Shown here piece after piece: positions 5,586 to 6,912 of a stretch of 6,912 bases of DNA; positions within the stretch are counted from its first letter, which is position 1; each line of letters starts with the position of its first letter. The position numbers and the translations under genes were made by a program. The notes beneath the pieces were generated by a model. The model was not told the origin of the DNA. It did not search any database and saw only the letters and a program-made list of their open reading frames with translations. The stretch is from Nitriliruptoraceae bacterium. Its GTDB lineage: Bacteria; Actinomycetota; Nitriliruptoria; Nitriliruptorales; Nitriliruptoraceae. The DNA lies in assembly GCA_003554005.1 (NCBI GenBank), contig PWEU01000008.1, positions 1 to 6,912 of the forward strand, read 5' to 3'.

Positions 5586-6818
5586 GAGTGCCTCGGCGAG
5601 CTGGCCGAGACCGTCCCTGACCCAGGGCAGCGCCAGCGGGTCGTCGTCGACCAGGGCGGTCTGACGCCGCAGGTCGTCGGGTCCGTAGAGCAGGCTGGTG
5701 GCGACCCTGAGCCGTAGCGCCTCGGGGTCGTCCCCGAACGCCGACCCGGGCAGGGTGGCCACATCGAGCTGGTCGATCAGCACCCGAGCGAGGCCCGGGC
5801 TGTCGGTGATACCCCCCCTCTGCGCCAGGCGGTCGCGGTGCGCGGACAGGTCCGGGTAGAGGTAGAAGCCGCCCTGGGGCCAGGCCAGCGTGGCACCGGC
5901 GGCCACGAACACCTCGGCGACCGCACCGGCGACCGTCGCGTGGAGGAGTCGGCTGGCATCGAGGTGGTCGACGAGGACCTGCGGCTCGGTGTAGGCCCAG
6001 GCCGCCACCTGCTGGACCGGGTTGGCCGGCGAGGACCACACCTCGCTGGCGATGTGCAGCAGCCGCTCGCCCAGCCGCTCACCCAGCTCGCTCGCCGGGA
6101 GCCGGGTCACGCCGAGCCGCCAGCCTCCGAGCGCGAGGCTCTTGGAGATCCCGGTCGTGATCACCGTGCGCTCGGGCGCGAGCTCCGCGGGGCTGAGGTA
6201 GCTGCGGGAGGGATCGTGGACCAGGTCGCGGTAGATCTCGTCGGAGATGATGACGAGGTCGTGCTCCTTGGCCACGGCGCACACCGCCGCCACCCGGTCC
6301 CGGTCGGCGAGGGTGCCGGTCGGGTTGTCGGGCAGGGTGACCAGGACGCTGCGCAGGGGGTGGCCGCGCTCGCGGGCCCGATGGGCAGCGGCAGCCAGAC
6401 CGTCGGGATCCGGGACACCGCCCTGGCCGGGCGCAGTCTCGATCAGGCGCGCGCGCTGCGCCAGCAGCTCCGCCTGGGCGGCGTAGCTCCCCCAGCTCGG
6501 TCGCGGGAGCGCCACGTCGCCGCCGATGGCCTGCAGCAGGGCGTAGAGCAGCGGCTTGCTGCCGGGGCCGGCGACGACCTGGGAGGCGGTGGTGGGCAGG
6601 CGGCGCCGGGTCCAGTACCCGGCCGCGGCGTCGAGCAGCTCGGGCGATCCCGCCACGGGCCCGTAGCCGTTCGCACCCGCGGCTCCGGCGAGGCGCTCAC
6701 GCAGCGCCGGGTGCACGGGGAGCCCCGCTTCCCCGAAGCCGAGCGGCAGGATCGTGCGGCCCTCGCGACGGGCGCGTTCGACGGCTTCGTTCACGGCGAG
6801 GGTGGCGGAGACGGCCAC
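5568..6818 (-). CDS. Class I/II aminotransferase, PLP-dependent (fold type I)
   Basis: This predicted 416-residue cytoplasmic enzyme transfers an amino group between an amino acid and a 2-oxo acid through pyridoxal phosphate. Readable signatures in order are the substrate-entry segment GFGEAGLP (27-34), GYGPVAGSP (51-59), GPGSKP (84-89), PDNPTGT with Asn165 (163-169), SDEIYRDL with Asp193 (pairs with the PLP nitrogen) and Tyr196, the Schiff-base Lys226 in TGISKSLALGGWRLG with Arg234 binding phosphate, and Arg371 in RLRVATS, which binds the substrate carboxylate. All key residues are intact and the length is normal. This resembles the aspartate/aromatic/alanine group, but I cannot fix the substrate. 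The GTG start has GGAG 8 nt upstream. The same frame stays open to the right edge with no better start, so a longer N-terminus outside the window cannot be fully excluded. It converges with the RNase gene. Confidence 0.93.
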   Translation of the reverse strand: MAVSATLAVNEAVERARREGRTILPLGFGEAGLPVHPALRERLAGAAGANGYGPVAGSPELLDAAAGYWTRRRLPTTASQVVAGPGSKPLLYALLQAIGGDVALPRPSWGSYAAQAELLAQRARLIETAPGQGGVPDPDGLAAAAHRARERGHPLRSVLVTLPDNPTGTLADRDRVAAVCAVAKEHDLVIISDEIYRDLVHDPSRSYLSPAELAPERTVITTGISKSLALGGWRLGVTRLPASELGERLGERLLHIASEVWSSPANPVQQVAAWAYTEPQVLVDHLDASRLLHATVAGAVAEVFVAAGATLAWPQGGFYLYPDLSAHRDRLAQRGGITDSPGLARVLIDQLDVATLPGSAFGDDPEALRLRVATSLLYGPDDLRRQTALVDDDPLALPWVRDGLGQLAEALARLSG

Positions 6819-6826
6819 GGTCGGTG

Positions 6827-6830
6827 CTCC
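6827..6830 (-). promoter_or_regulatory. Ribosome binding site of the aminotransferase gene
   Basis: GGAG on the minus strand lies 8 nt before the GTG at 6818. It supports this start, which also places the first helix in the usual position for the family. Confidence 0.55.
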
Positions 6831-6902
6831 AGATCGCGATGCGGGCAGGTCGGGGGTGGACCGTCGGGACGGTGCGCCACGAACAGCATCAGCGCAAGCG
6901 CG

Positions 6903-6909
6903 ATATAGT
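6903..6909 (+). promoter_or_regulatory. AT-rich -10-like element at the right edge
   Basis: TATAGT (6904-6909) matches 5 of 6 positions of the bacterial -10 consensus and is one of very few AT-rich spots in the window. It could belong to a promoter reading rightward out of the window, divergent from the aminotransferase gene. No clear -35 element stands 16-18 bp upstream. The minus strand at the same place reads TATATC, a weaker match in the direction of the aminotransferase. Confidence 0.2.
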
Positions 6910-6912
6910 GAC

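Noticed and set aside
5838..6908. 356-codon open frame on the plus strand
   Set aside because: It is antisense to the aminotransferase gene, whose catalytic motifs are all intact. Its own translation shows no recognisable motif.

Overview
The window is very GC-rich, with G or C at most third codon positions, GTG/TTG starts alongside ATG, and purine-rich Shine-Dalgarno sites. This points to a high-GC actinobacterium (Actinomycetota). I cannot place it more finely from sequence alone. I see no rRNA, tRNA, CRISPR array, transposase, integrase or phage gene.

Layout. Positions 1-80 hold a short tandem array of about 20-bp units. A J-domain co-chaperone-like gene follows at 250-969 (+). Next is a two-gene minus-strand operon, read right to left. 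It starts with a single-pass membrane protein with an external coiled coil (1773-2408), which overlaps by 4 nt (GTGA) a trypsin-like lipoprotein protease (1063-1776). The protease has an intact His/Asp/Ser triad and two extra cysteines, an arrangement reminiscent of the actinobacterial acid-resistance protease MarP. A divergent spacer of about 270 bp with inverted repeats separates this operon from a 197-residue hypothetical protein (2676-3269, +). After 83 bp containing tandem hairpins comes an RNB-family exoribonuclease of RNase II/R type (3353-5548, +). Its catalytic aspartates are intact, and an 11-C homopolymer lies near its 5' end. It converges, with a 19-bp gap, on a fold-type I PLP aminotransferase (5568-6818, -).

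How the genes work together. The only strong functional link is the minus-strand pair. The two proteins are translationally coupled and both are predicted to act outside the cytoplasmic membrane, so the coiled-coil protein could be a partner, substrate or scaffold of the protease. The J-domain protein, RNase and aminotransferase look like chromosomal housekeeping or quality-control genes without an evident shared pathway. I do not see a convincing previously undescribed multi-gene system. The protease/coiled-coil pair, the unidentified 197-residue protein and the homopolymer tract in the RNase gene deserve the closest look.
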